Source of the DNA: Clostridia bacterium
GTDB taxonomy: Bacteria > Bacillota > Clostridia > Oscillospirales > CAG-272
Direction: 5' to 3'
NCBI GenBank assembly: GCA_017467105.1
Contig: JAFTSU010000014.1
Location: forward strand, 49,815 to 113,814
DNA: 64,000 bases
This document shows positions 42,636-52,326 of this stretch, piece after piece. Each line of letters starts with the position of its first letter. Positions within the stretch are counted from its first letter, which is position 1. Made by a program: the position numbers and the translations under genes. The notes under the pieces are model-generated. The model was not told the DNA's origin. It saw only the letters and a list, made by a program, of their open reading frames with translations, and made no database searches.

Positions 42636-44259
42636 TTTTCCAATATCCCCTCTCGTCAATGATTTTTGTGAGCTCTCCGAGATATTCGGAGCACTTTGCC
42701 TTATCCTCACATTCCAAAGTGATTCGTATCAGCGGCTCGGTGCCGCTTTTTCTTATCAGCAGCTTACCCTTGTCTCCAAGCTCTGAGCGTATTCTGTTTG
42801 CTGCCTCAATAATCCTCTTATCGTTAATTACGGCATCCCTGTCGTTGACTCTGAGATTTTCGGTGAGCTGAGGATAGATATTAAGATACCTCGTGAGCTC
42901 AGACAGAGATTCCCGTCGGTCCAGAATTTCCTCCGTGAGCATCAACGCTGTCAGCAGACCGTCTCCGGTGGTAGCGTATTTTCTTATTATTACGTGACCT
43001 GACGTCTCCCCTCCCAGAGCTAAGCCCAGCTTCTGCATTCTGTCATAAACGAACCTGTCACCGACGGGCGTTATCTCGTAGCCTATGTCCATTTCTCGAA
43101 GCGCCTCGAGCAGTCCGGAATTGGACATTACCGTTACGGCGATCCTGTTACCCTCAAGAGAAGCCTTCGTTTTCAGCCTTCGCGCGAGTATATAAAGTAT
43201 TCCGTCACCGTCTATGACCTGACCTACCGAATCTACCGCAATACATCTGTCACCGTCACCGTCAAATGCAAAACCAAGATCCAGTCCCTGTGCCTTCACG
43301 AGCGAGACGAGATTATCAATACAGGTAGATCCGACACCCTTGTTTATATTCACTCCGTTTGGCTCGCATCCGGTAACGTATAGCTCTGCACCCAGCGCCT
43401 CGAATACGCTTCGCGCGATTAACCATGATGCTCCGTTTGCCAGATCAAGTCCTATACGCAGACCTCGAAATGAATGTGACGCAAGAGAGATAAGATAACC
43501 TATATATCTGTTTCTTCCGGTCGTGTAATCCGTTATACCGCCTATATTTTCACCGACCGCGTAGGGAAGGTCGCTTCCGCTTATACCAAGCTCCGAGAGA
43601 TCCCCGTCTAAGTATGCCTCTATCATTGCGGTGATGCCGTCACCTATTTTCTCACCGTCTGAGCTTATCAGCTTTATGCCGTTATCGTAGTACGGGTTAT
43701 GCGAGGCGGTGATCATTATTCCGCAGTCAAATCCGTCGCCCTTCGTAACGTAGGATACTCCCGGAGTGGTTATAACGTGGAGCATATACACGTCAGCACC
43801 CGATGCCGTTATTCCCGCAATTATTGAATACTCCAGCATATAAGAGGAGCGTCTCGTATCCTTGCCTACTGCTATTCTTGCCCTCGTCCCGTCTTTTTTG
43901 CCGCTTGAGAAATACCAGCCGAGAAATCTGCCTATCCTGTATGCCTGCTCTGATGTTAGGGTTACCCCCGCCTCTCCTCTGAAGCCGTCGGTGCCAAAGT
44001 ATTTGTTTTCTCTCTCGGATTTATAATTTGTCATAGCAACTCTGCATTTTTTAATTGTTCTGTAATCTTCAGAGATAAGAGCATCAACACCAATACAGAA
44101 TAGGTTTGCTAACGCGATTATTCTTTCGATTCCGGGGACTGAGTCTCCTCTCTCCCATTTTGATACCGATTGTCTCGATACCGAAAGCTTTTCTGCAAGA
44201 TTCTCCTGACTCATTTTGCTTTCGGTTCTCAGATAAGAAATTTTTTCACCTAACGTCAT
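42628..44259 (-). CDS. glmM: Phosphoglucosamine mutase with N-terminal XRE-type HTH domain
   Basis: 543 residues, about 90 longer than ordinary GlmM. Residues 1-65 are a cro/XRE helix-turn-helix (LGEKISYLRTESKMSQENLA, LSVSRQSVSKWERGDSVPG). From about residue 87 follows a complete alpha-D-phosphohexomutase: YFGTDGFRGEAG, phosphoserine loop MITASHNPYYDNGIK, metal loop FDGDGDRC, sugar-binding GGETSGH, and phosphate-binding RKSGTEPLIR. It converts glucosamine-6-P to glucosamine-1-P. The fused start has AGGAG 7 bases upstream, while the internal Met76 (44034) has only a weak site, so the fusion seems real. The HTH may let the enzyme bind DNA and control genes according to amino-sugar supply; that is inference. 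Confidence 0.9.
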   Translation of the reverse strand: MTLGEKISYLRTESKMSQENLAEKLSVSRQSVSKWERGDSVPGIERIIALANLFCIGVDALISEDYRTIKKCRVAMTNYKSERENKYFGTDGFRGEAGVTLTSEQAYRIGRFLGWYFSSGKKDGTRARIAVGKDTRRSSYMLEYSIIAGITASGADVYMLHVITTPGVSYVTKGDGFDCGIMITASHNPYYDNGIKLISSDGEKIGDGITAMIEAYLDGDLSELGISGSDLPYAVGENIGGITDYTTGRNRYIGYLISLASHSFRGLRIGLDLANGASWLIARSVFEALGAELYVTGCEPNGVNINKGVGSTCIDNLVSLVKAQGLDLGFAFDGDGDRCIAVDSVGQVIDGDGILYILARRLKTKASLEGNRIAVTVMSNSGLLEALREMDIGYEITPVGDRFVYDRMQKLGLALGGETSGHVIIRKYATTGDGLLTALMLTEEILDRRESLSELTRYLNIYPQLTENLRVNDRDAVINDKRIIEAANRIRSELGDKGKLLIRKSGTEPLIRITLECEDKAKCSEYLGELTKIIDERGYWKND

Positions 44260-44389
44260 AAAGAACTCCTGATTATTTGCCGCTTTAACGGTCTTTAATA
44301 ATATTCTACTGAATTTGCCTGAAAAATGTAACCAACCAAACGTTGAATGTCATTCGCAACAAATAGTTGAGACACTCACGGAAGGTGCT

Positions 44390-44424
44390 AAAAAAGAAAA
44401 GAGCTCGATACGTTATCGAGCTCT
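44390..44424 (-). terminator. Intrinsic terminator of the MarR-fakB-fakA operon
   Basis: AGAGCTCGATA...TATCGAGCTCT on the minus strand, followed by TTTTCTTTTTT. Confidence 0.9.
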
Positions 44425-44489
44425 CAAAATTAGATACATATTTCTAAACTATTTAAGACTTGCCTATACCAAAATAAAAAGCAGAGATC

Positions 44490-46493
44490 TTATTCCGCAA
44501 CGAAGATGTAAGGATATATTTCCTGATTGCCGACGAGGAAGTAGCACTCTACCTCGGGGAAGCTTTCCTTGACGTAGCTCTCCATGAGGACACACTCGTC
44601 CTCGGGAGCATCTGCGCCTGTAAATACGGTGAGCATAAATTTATCACCGCCGGATAAGAGCTTCGAGATAAGCTCCTTGGTTGCCTCGGCGCGATCGGGC
44701 ATAGATACTACCAGATCCTTGTTTATAACACCAATGGTATCACCCTCACTTACGTGAATACCGTTCATATCGGTATCTCTGACGGAGGGGGAAATATATG
44801 CTGAGTTGATTCTGGATATAGCCTCCTCCGATGCTGCAAGTATTTCCTCAGGGCTCTGAGACTCGGGATCGATCGATGAGAGCGCGACGTAGCCTGCTCC
44901 TATCGTTTTCGCCGGGATGACGTATACCTTGCTTCTGGTGTATATCTCAGCGGCCTGAGATGCTGCCATAACTATATTGCTGTTGTTAGGAAGCACGAAA
45001 ATGTTCTCTGCCGCAACCTTATCAAATGCGTCCAGAAAATCCTGCGTGGAGGGGTTATTGGTCTGTCCGCCCTCTACTATAACATCTGTGCCAAGCTCGG
45101 TGAAGATATCCGATATTCCGCTGCCGGAGCTAACGGCTACAAAGCCGTTTGTTTTCGTTTTTTGCGACACGGGTGCCGGCTTTTCCTCTGTTTTTTCGTC
45201 TGCGTCCTGCTTTTGCGCACCCTTTTCGAGAGAGGTGTGCTGTAGCGACATGTTCTCGATCTTTACGCTGATAAACTCGCCGAATCTTCTGCCGTATTCC
45301 AATACTTTCTCCGGGGTGAGCGTATGAACGTGAAGCTTTACTATGCTATCCGTCTTGAAGGCAACTATAGAGTCGCCAAGCTCTCCAAGATAGCTCTTAA
45401 GTGCATCAAGGTCAAATTCGTCCGGATTGCATTTTGAGTTCTGAAGCTGGAGCAATACCTCCGTGCAGTAGCCGTAGATCATTTCGCTGTCAGGACCGAA
45501 GGCTACGGTCGCATCATTTTCGGGAGCGCTCTTTTTCTCTGATTTGGGAGCATCTGCCGGCTCCTCGCCGCCAAGCACTCTGTTCAGACCGTCAATGATG
45601 TAAAAGAGTCCGGCACCGCCCGAGTCTACGACACCTGCCTCCTTCAGAACGGCGAGTCTCTCGGGGGTTCTGTCTACCGCGTCGTACATCTCCTTTACGA
45701 GATCCGCAAAGAGAGTACGTATAGTGCTTTTAGGCGTAAGCCTCTTTCTTGCGTAATCCACGGATTCACGGGCAACGGTAAGTATCGTACCCTCGGTGGG
45801 CGTAACGACTGATGCATAAGCCCTGTCAACTCCCGCCTGCAGAGCATCTGCCATAGCATATGCGTCCGCATCGTCTGCGCTCTCGAGAGCCTTTGCGATT
45901 CCTGCAAAGAACTGTGATAGGATTACTCCGGAGTTGCCTCGTGCTCCCAGCAGCATTCCCTTGGATGCCACCTTCATAACGAGGGCAAGATCGTCACTCT
46001 CTACCGATTCCAGAGCCGCGACACCGCTCTCTATAGTCATGCTCATGTTGTCACCGGTATCACCGTCCGGTACGGGGAATACGTTAAGCTTGTTCACCTT
46101 ATCTACGTGGGCGCGCAGCTCTGACGCTCCGCCCTTCATCATCTTGGCAAAAAGCATACCGGATATGGTTTTTATACTGAGTCCCTTTTTCTTTTCGCTC
46201 TTCTTTGCTTCATCCGCCTTCTTTTTGTCGGCGGCGCGCTTAGCGTCGGCTTTTTTCTTTTCTTCTGCCTTTTTCTTAGCCTCGGCCTTCTTTTTTTTCT
46301 CGGCTCTCTTCTTTCCCTCGGTCTTCCTTTTATCAGCCTCTCGCTTTTCCTCGGCCTTCTTTTTTTCTTCAGCCCGTTTGTCGTTTTCGGATGGCTTGAT
46401 ATTCTCTTCGTTCTCGTTATTCAGGGGCTTATCCATGCTTTCGTCTGCCTCCTTCACGTTTTGGGTATTGACGTTAGTTGTGTTGCTTGACAT
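44490..46493 (-). CDS. fakA: Fatty acid kinase FakA (DAK2 protein) with Lys-rich N-terminal extension
   Basis: 667 residues. Residues about 40-103 are an unusual Lys/Glu/Ala-rich segment (repeats like KKKAEEKK), probably a charged helix. The DhaL/DAK2 kinase domain follows (LNVFPVPDGDTGDNMSMT near residue 137, GMLLGARGNSGVILSQFF, VVTPTEGTILTVARE), then a middle domain and the C-terminal DegV-like part (ILPNNSNI-like VLPNNSNIVMAA, TIGAGYVALSS). FakA phosphorylates fatty acids held by FakB so they enter phospholipid synthesis. The fakB gene lies 18 bases upstream. Length without the extension matches the family. Confidence 0.93.
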   Translation of the reverse strand: MSSNTTNVNTQNVKEADESMDKPLNNENEENIKPSENDKRAEEKKKAEEKREADKRKTEGKKRAEKKKKAEAKKKAEEKKKADAKRAADKKKADEAKKSEKKKGLSIKTISGMLFAKMMKGGASELRAHVDKVNKLNVFPVPDGDTGDNMSMTIESGVAALESVESDDLALVMKVASKGMLLGARGNSGVILSQFFAGIAKALESADDADAYAMADALQAGVDRAYASVVTPTEGTILTVARESVDYARKRLTPKSTIRTLFADLVKEMYDAVDRTPERLAVLKEAGVVDSGGAGLFYIIDGLNRVLGGEEPADAPKSEKKSAPENDATVAFGPDSEMIYGYCTEVLLQLQNSKCNPDEFDLDALKSYLGELGDSIVAFKTDSIVKLHVHTLTPEKVLEYGRRFGEFISVKIENMSLQHTSLEKGAQKQDADEKTEEKPAPVSQKTKTNGFVAVSSGSGISDIFTELGTDVIVEGGQTNNPSTQDFLDAFDKVAAENIFVLPNNSNIVMAASQAAEIYTRSKVYVIPAKTIGAGYVALSSIDPESQSPEEILAASEEAISRINSAYISPSVRDTDMNGIHVSEGDTIGVINKDLVVSMPDRAEATKELISKLLSGGDKFMLTVFTGADAPEDECVLMESYVKESFPEVECYFLVGNQEIYPYIFVAE

Positions 46494-46511
46494 AGTGCTT
46501 CCTCTTAGAGC

Positions 46512-47372
46512 TTATCTTTCACTTGCGACAAAGAATAGTGCCATAGTACCCGGTCCCGAGTGGGCTCCGATAACGGGTCCTACGTCGGTTATCAGTTGCA
46601 CCTCGTAGCCGTATTTCGACATAATTATTTCCGCCAGCTTTACGGCGTCGTTATAGCAGTCGCTGTGGGAAATGTATACACGGGTACCCTCTATTGCCGT
46701 TTCTCCAAGCTTGTCAGCCAGCGAGACCAGAGAAGCGTGTCTGCCTCTGACCTTACCAACACTCACAAGGTGTCCCTCATTATCAACGTGGAGTATGGGC
46801 TTGATTCCCAAAAGATTTCCGACGATAGCCGTCGCGCTGCTTACCCGTCCACCTCTCTTCAGATATATAAGATCATCCACGGTGAATCTGTGGGCGATCT
46901 TCATTTTGTTATTCTCCGCGAACTGCGCAGCCTCCTCGATCGTAGCGCCCTTAGCCTTCTCGACAAGGACCATATCGATAAGCAGAGCGATTCCGGCGGA
47001 AGCCGCCAGTGTATCAACCACTATAAGCCTTGCGTCAGGGTACTGCTCCTTAAGCTCGGTCATGGCAATACGAGCAGAGTTGCAGGTGGTGCTGAGACCG
47101 GATGAAAAGCCGATGTACAGTACGTCAAGACCGCCCTTGATAGCCTCCTCGAAGGCTGTCTTGAACGCCTCGGAGTTTACTGCGGCAGTCTTTGCTACGC
47201 CGCCCTCACGCATTTTCTGATAGAAGCTTCCGATAGGCATATCGTAATTTGCGTATTCCTCTGCCTCTCCGTCAAAGCGGAACGTCAGCTCCAAACATCC
47301 TACACCTCTTTTTCTAAGCTCCTCCCGGCTCAGATCGCAGGATGAGTCTGTGTAAATGATATAATCCTTCAT
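46512..47372 (-). CDS. fakB: Fatty-acid-binding protein FakB (DegV family)
   Basis: 286 residues of the DegV fold. The N-terminal YTDSSCDLSREEL, the fatty-acid headgroup motif GFSSGLSTTCNSA near residue 92, and the C-terminal GPVIGAHSGPGTMALFF are family hallmarks. It carries a fatty acid to FakA for phosphorylation. The start overlaps the MarR gene's stop (ATGA) and fakA follows by 18 bases, giving a complete regulator-carrier-kinase operon. Confidence 0.95.
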   Translation of the reverse strand: MKDYIIYTDSSCDLSREELRKRGVGCLELTFRFDGEAEEYANYDMPIGSFYQKMREGGVAKTAAVNSEAFKTAFEEAIKGGLDVLYIGFSSGLSTTCNSARIAMTELKEQYPDARLIVVDTLAASAGIALLIDMVLVEKAKGATIEEAAQFAENNKMKIAHRFTVDDLIYLKRGGRVSSATAIVGNLLGIKPILHVDNEGHLVSVGKVRGRHASLVSLADKLGETAIEGTRVYISHSDCYNDAVKLAEIIMSKYGYEVQLITDVGPVIGAHSGPGTMALFFVASER

Positions 47373-47860
47373 AATATTACCTCTTTTGTCTGAATAGTGT
47401 TGTCTCCTTTGGCGAATATGTCGGCTCTGCCGCTGTTCAGCTCGTGGAGATTTTTTGATATCGACGATAGCATACGGTAAAGCAGCTCGCGCTCCTCCTC
47501 CGTTATATCGCCTCCTACAAAGCCAATGATCCTTCTGGCTCTATCGTGTAGCTCTGTTGCTATTTTCATACCCTTTTCGGTGAGGGTGATCTTGGCTCTG
47601 TATTTTCCGCCGCCGCTCTGCATTATCAGGCCTTCGTCGTATAGATCTGACATTGCTCTGGATACGTCCGCCTTATCTCTGCCTGACAGCTGACTCAGCT
47701 TTGTGGCAGTCATAGGCACACCGTGCACAAGCATAACCAACAGATATTTTGCAGACGAACCGCGCAGACCGTAGCGGCGCATCTCCTCCGCTGATATTTT
47801 GGATATCTCGCGGGAAATATCAGCCACAAACGCTGACAGGATTTCGTACCTTGAGATCAT
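47369..47860 (-). CDS. MarR-family transcriptional regulator
   Basis: 163 residues with a winged helix: KYLLVMLVHGVPMTATKLSQ, the recognition helix in LSGRDKADVSRAMSDLYDEG, and the wing GGGKYRAKITLTEKG. The start is the ATG at 47860, because AAAGGAGCAGCT stands before it; the frame extends 21 codons further without a ribosome site. As the first gene of the fakB-fakA operon it probably controls fatty-acid uptake or synthesis in the manner of FabT; the ligand is not known. Confidence 0.9.
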   Translation of the reverse strand: MISRYEILSAFVADISREISKISAEEMRRYGLRGSSAKYLLVMLVHGVPMTATKLSQLSGRDKADVSRAMSDLYDEGLIMQSGGGKYRAKITLTEKGMKIATELHDRARRIIGFVGGDITEEERELLYRMLSSISKNLHELNSGRADIFAKGDNTIQTKEVIL

Positions 47861-48116
47861 AGCTGCTCCTTTCGTTAGTCGCATCACCGCTTTTGAACAC
47901 CATCTGGCTGCAAAAACCGACAAAAAGCGTCAAATGTTGACGGCTCAACATCTATATTATACACAAGAAAGGTACGTTTGTCAATACCAATGAATAAATG
48001 CTGATCTGCGATGCTGCATATATAGGTGTATATATGCGCTGAAAAGCAGTATAATTTTCGGAATGTTTATTTACGAAAAGAAGACAAACACAGTATAATA
48101 ATGTCTCATATGGCAC

Positions 48117-48145
48117 TTGACTGAATAATTTTGAACTGATATAAT
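48117..48145 (+). promoter_or_regulatory. Promoter of the beta-propeller hydrolase-like gene
   Basis: TTGACT, a 17-base spacer and TATAAT. A second TATAAT lies upstream at 48094. Confidence 0.8.
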
Positions 48146-48195
48146 AAATTTGTCCGCTGTTGCGGCATAACTAAATCATTTGGTAGGAGCTTATT

Positions 48196-49719
48196 ATGAT
48201 CAAAATAGGTAACAGACGTGAACTTTTCGTTGACGATTATATTCTTGATACAGAGAAAACTACGGCAGAAACCAGGCTTCATCATCCCGTAAGACGCGGC
48301 GACGAGATAGTAATGGACGGCGAGGGAGAGGGCAACGTGTGCGGCTACCCTTACGTCTTCTACAGCGAGGGAAAATGGAGAATGTATCACAGAGCGGGCG
48401 GACTTTTGCCGAACGGCGAAATAGATCCCACCTGCCGCATCTCATACAGAGAGAGTGATGACGGTATTCATTGGATAAAGCCCGAACTTGGAATCATAGA
48501 GTATAACGGCTCGAAGCGGAATAACTTTATTCTTGACACGGAATTTGCCAAGCAATACGGTGTAACCCATCTTTGTGGCTCTACCCACGTTTTCTATGAT
48601 AACAACCCCGCCTGCCTTCCCGATGAGAAATATAAAATGGTAATATGTACCAAAGGTGACGATAAGCTTATATCTATGGTGAGTCCTGACGGTATACACT
48701 TTAAAAATCACGGACTTGTGTCCGATGACGGCGCGTTTGATTCTCTAAATCTCGCGTTCTGGAGCGAGGAGCAAGGCAAGTATTTCTGCTATTTCAGAGG
48801 CGAGCACGTGCCGGATAGTACGGTAGCATTCGAGGAATTTTCCTATTTTCAGGCGATGGCGAATCGCCTTTGGGATCCCGAAAAATTGAGATACAGGGAA
48901 CCCTCTGCCGAGGATATACCGTTTATGCGTGACGTTCGCGTAACCACCTCCACCGATTTCATTAATTGGGAGAAGCCAAAGCTTATAGGTCTTCCCGACG
49001 ACCACGTACAGCTCTATACCAACAATGTCATTCCTTATCCGAGAGCACCCCATATCTTCGTCGGCTTCCCCGTCAGATACTATGAGAGAAAGGCGTGGAC
49101 GCCTAATTATGACGAGCTCTGCGGTCGTGAGGACCGTATTCGCCGTCGCGATAACTGCACGGCAAGAGAAGGACTCGTCATCACCGACTGCTTGTTTATG
49201 TCCTCCCGAGACGGATATAATTTTAACCGCTACGATGAGGCGTTTCTTCGTCCGCCCGTAGAGCACGATTACTCATGGGTATACGGCGATTGCTATATGG
49301 CGCAGGGCCTCGTAGAAACAGCGTCCGATATTCCCGGAGCTGATACGGAGTACTCATTCTACGTCAGTGAAAATTGGCGCGCGAAAAACGGATACAATAA
49401 GTTTGCGAGATACACTATCCGCAAGGACGGCTTCGTTTCTCTTCACGCTCCCTTTGAGGAAAAGGTGGCTTATACAAAGGAATTTGTATACACGGGTACC
49501 GTCCTTTACGCAAATGTAGAAACCTCAGGCCGTGGTCACGTGTATTTCACATTGATATCTGACGGCATAGAATATCCCTCGTACGAGATATTTGGAAACT
49601 CAACGGACAAGAGGATATCCTTTATAGATCCCGATGCCGTATCGAAGCTTTCGGGTAAAAAAGTAGTTATGAAAATGAGTATTCTTGACTCCGACGTTTA
49701 TTCCTTTAAATTCGAATAA
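48196..49719 (+). CDS. Five-bladed beta-propeller glycosidase-like protein
   Basis: 507 residues, no signal peptide. The pattern is that of GH32/GH43-superfamily propellers, with repeated blade signatures: PYVFYSEGKWRMYHRA, RISYRESDDGIHWIKPELG, HVFYDNNP, LISMVSPDGIHFKNHG, FWSEEQGKYFCYFRG and FMSSRDGYNFNRYDE. The N-terminus RRELFVDDYILD recurs in a group of uncharacterised cytosolic relatives. A C-terminal beta-sandwich (about residues 440-507) follows. It is likely a sugar hydrolase or phosphorylase; the catalytic residues cannot be assigned by eye. A gene for another large carbohydrate-type protein follows under its own promoter. Confidence 0.72.
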   Translation: MIKIGNRRELFVDDYILDTEKTTAETRLHHPVRRGDEIVMDGEGEGNVCGYPYVFYSEGKWRMYHRAGGLLPNGEIDPTCRISYRESDDGIHWIKPELGIIEYNGSKRNNFILDTEFAKQYGVTHLCGSTHVFYDNNPACLPDEKYKMVICTKGDDKLISMVSPDGIHFKNHGLVSDDGAFDSLNLAFWSEEQGKYFCYFRGEHVPDSTVAFEEFSYFQAMANRLWDPEKLRYREPSAEDIPFMRDVRVTTSTDFINWEKPKLIGLPDDHVQLYTNNVIPYPRAPHIFVGFPVRYYERKAWTPNYDELCGREDRIRRRDNCTAREGLVITDCLFMSSRDGYNFNRYDEAFLRPPVEHDYSWVYGDCYMAQGLVETASDIPGADTEYSFYVSENWRAKNGYNKFARYTIRKDGFVSLHAPFEEKVAYTKEFVYTGTVLYANVETSGRGHVYFTLISDGIEYPSYEIFGNSTDKRISFIDPDAVSKLSGKKVVMKMSILDSDVYSFKFE

Positions 49720-49795
49720 CGTACCGACTAAAATTTCAGTAATGATTGTAAAAATATAATTTATTATACAAATCGCGCTTCTGTATTGACAAGGC

Positions 49796-49824
49796 TCTGC
49801 TACGGTGGTATTATATAACCGTGG
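49796..49824 (+). promoter_or_regulatory. Promoter of the 781-residue protein gene
   Basis: TTGACA, a 17-base spacer and TATTAT, 50 bases before the start codon. Confidence 0.8.
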
Positions 49825-49873
49825 CGGAGCCTTTGTTTGCTTATATAAAATATACATTAAAGAAGGTAAAAAA

Positions 49874-52219
49874 ATGAAAACCTGTTTTCATCTTTCTAAC
49901 GATGGTGCTGTAACTTCCTATCTTGTAGCGGGTCCAATTGTTGCGGATTTCAATGCGCCGTACACTCTTAAGGATCAACTTCAATTTGAGAAGGAGATGC
50001 GCGATATAATTTACGAGGAGCCTGTCGGATATCCGGTGCGGGCGGAGTTTGGAAAGACCTCTCCTCTCGGTGACAAGTGGCGCTTCTACTCGGATAACCG
50101 TAATCCCTATATAGATTTTTCGAAATTTTATTTTACACTCAAGCGGGTGAGATTTCTTGCCGCGACGGTGCTTGTATCTGATAGAAAGCAGACCGTACGC
50201 GCAAGGGTATGGAGCTACGCCGCCTACGATATGTATCTTAACGGTGAGAGAATACTTACGGAGAAGGTCCCCGTCTACAAGCCTATAGGCTACCGCGACG
50301 TATCCTTGGAGCTTTCCGAGGGTCATAACCGCGTGTTCTTTGCCGTTCAGAATTTTGGTGTTCGGGACACCAGGAATATGCTGAGATTTCAGCTTATAAA
50401 CACCGACGGCATATCCGTCACGCTTGATGCGGATGACACTACACTTACTGCACTTTCGGAGGCTGACTCATGGTTTTCGGGACTTGCTCTCTGTGAAAAT
50501 AAGATATCAACGCCGTTTGCGCCCACGTTCCCTGTGACCGTTACCTGCGACGGTAAAGACAGTCTGTGGAGAGAGGAAAGAGAGTTTTCCGTAGGCGGTA
50601 GCTTTGCCGTCAGGATTTGCGCTGATATAAGGGGGGAACGATTTGTTCGCAGATTTGAAAATTACAGGTGTAAAAAGCCGCAAAGCCGTGAGAGAAAGCT
50701 ACAGGATCCTATAAAAGATAGTGCACTATCAGTTCTCGAAACAGCCAAATACGACAGCTGCTCGTCAGAGGAGATCGCGATAGAATATCAGAATTGTATT
50801 TCCAACGTCGTGTTGTGCTACTTTATGATTCACAACCGTTTAACAGACAAGGAATACGATCTTATCAAGGCTTCTGTCGGTATAGTAAAAAAACGCTGTG
50901 ACTGCGCTGACTTTGAGCTTACCGGACTTCTCAGAATATATAAGTGCCTCGATATCCCTGAGTGGCTGAGGGAAGAGATCCGCTCTGCCGCCCTGAATTT
51001 CCGCTATTGGATGGACGAGGATGGCGCAGATGCTATGTGCTTCTGGAGCGAGAACCACGCATTGTCCTTCTTCGGCTGTCAGATGCTATCGGGAATGCTT
51101 TTCCCCGATGAAATATTTATCCGTTCGGGCAGAACGGGAAGAGAGCAGACTGCTGTGGCTATTCGCAGAATAGGAGAATGGCTTGACGTTGTAGAGACGG
51201 AGGGCTTCGAGGAGTTTTGTGCCGGCGGATATATGGCTGTTACTCTTATGGCTCTGCAGACGGTATATGATTTTGCGGGTGAAGCTCTCAGCGTCAGAGC
51301 GGAGAGCTTGATGGACCGTATTTGTAGGGAATCCGCCCGTCAGTGCTTCCGCGGCATACATATGAGTCCAATGGGCAGAATATATAGATCCGCGCTGGTT
51401 CCGTACAATTCGTCGGTTCAGGCGCTGCTTAGTATTATTGACGAAAAAACAGCTCACTCGTCAAGTGCATTCCTCTCCTGCCTCGGATATACCTCTTACA
51501 AAATAAAAGATGAGGCTAGAGCGCTTATGCATGGAAGCTTTGATGAGGTATTTAACAGCGGAAGGGCTGAGATATACTCGAGAAAGAGAAAGGATAGCTT
51601 CTTAACCTCGGTCGCATCACCCAGAGCGACCGTAGCACCGGAAGCGCCGTTCTCAGATACGGAATATTACAAAACCAAAATAATGAACGAAGGCTTCCAC
51701 GGCACAACCCTTTTCGTGCCGGGTGAGCACGGGTATCAGCAGCATCTTTGGTACGCGGCTCTGTCGGATACCTTCTATACCTTTGTCAATAATCCCGGTT
51801 CAGAGAGGGACTTCTGCGCAATGCGCCCGGGATATTGGTACGGTAATATGCAGTTCCCATTTGTCAAAGAGAGGGGTAGAGAGCTGTTCGTCAGATACGT
51901 GTTATCGGATTGGAATCCAACGAAATTTACTCACGCTTATTATCCGGTCTGGGCAGCAGACGAGCATTTTGAGAGGGACGGCTTCCGTTTTGCCAGGGCC
52001 TCAGACGGTTACCTTGCTCTTTGGTGCTCGTGCTCACTGACTCTCTATCAGGGGGATGCTGTTGAGGGCGATCTCAGAGCGTACGGTGATGACGTTTGCT
52101 GGTACGTTAAGGTTGGCTCAAAGTCAGAGGACGGCTCGTTCGACAGCTTTGTGAAGGAGGTCCTTTCATCTGATATAAGCTACGATACTGTATGTAAGGA
52201 GCTGGAATTGAAGCCTTGA
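49874..52219 (+). CDS. Large protein of unknown function, possibly a multi-domain glycan enzyme
   Basis: 781 residues, not recognised. The start at 49874 is chosen because AAGAAGG precedes it, and earlier codons overlap the promoter. The N-terminal 280 residues look like beta-sandwich domains (RVWSYAAYDMYLNGERIL resembles a carbohydrate-binding jelly-roll). The middle (about 300-560) is helical with Trp- and Glu-rich turns (MDEDGADAMCFWSENHALSF), as in alpha/alpha-barrel lyases and glycosidases. The C-terminal 200 residues are beta-rich (HGTTLFVPGEHGYQQHLWYA). This order (jelly-roll, helical toroid, beta-sandwich) is that of several polysaccharide lyases and glycoside hydrolases. No signal peptide was seen. 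Confidence 0.7.
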   Translation: MKTCFHLSNDGAVTSYLVAGPIVADFNAPYTLKDQLQFEKEMRDIIYEEPVGYPVRAEFGKTSPLGDKWRFYSDNRNPYIDFSKFYFTLKRVRFLAATVLVSDRKQTVRARVWSYAAYDMYLNGERILTEKVPVYKPIGYRDVSLELSEGHNRVFFAVQNFGVRDTRNMLRFQLINTDGISVTLDADDTTLTALSEADSWFSGLALCENKISTPFAPTFPVTVTCDGKDSLWREEREFSVGGSFAVRICADIRGERFVRRFENYRCKKPQSRERKLQDPIKDSALSVLETAKYDSCSSEEIAIEYQNCISNVVLCYFMIHNRLTDKEYDLIKASVGIVKKRCDCADFELTGLLRIYKCLDIPEWLREEIRSAALNFRYWMDEDGADAMCFWSENHALSFFGCQMLSGMLFPDEIFIRSGRTGREQTAVAIRRIGEWLDVVETEGFEEFCAGGYMAVTLMALQTVYDFAGEALSVRAESLMDRICRESARQCFRGIHMSPMGRIYRSALVPYNSSVQALLSIIDEKTAHSSSAFLSCLGYTSYKIKDEARALMHGSFDEVFNSGRAEIYSRKRKDSFLTSVASPRATVAPEAPFSDTEYYKTKIMNEGFHGTTLFVPGEHGYQQHLWYAALSDTFYTFVNNPGSERDFCAMRPGYWYGNMQFPFVKERGRELFVRYVLSDWNPTKFTHAYYPVWAADEHFERDGFRFARASDGYLALWCSCSLTLYQGDAVEGDLRAYGDDVCWYVKVGSKSEDGSFDSFVKEVLSSDISYDTVCKELELKP

Positions 52220-52279
52220 TAAAGTGTATGTAATACGTCGCTTTGATGTTATAATGTAAACTGCAGATTACAAAACAAA

Positions 52280-52312
52280 GAAAAAGCGGAGCAACAAGCG
52301 TTGCTCCGCTGA
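52280..52312. terminator. Bidirectional terminator between convergent genes
   Basis: AGCGGAGCAAC-4 bases-GTTGCTCCGCT; on the minus strand it is followed by TTTTTCTTTG, serving the NhaC-family gene. Confidence 0.88.
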
Positions 52313-52326
52313 AATTTTATAACAGA

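Noticed and set aside
44034-44259. Separate small HTH gene upstream of glmM
   Set aside because: The frame is continuous into GlmM, with no stop and only a weak internal ribosome site.
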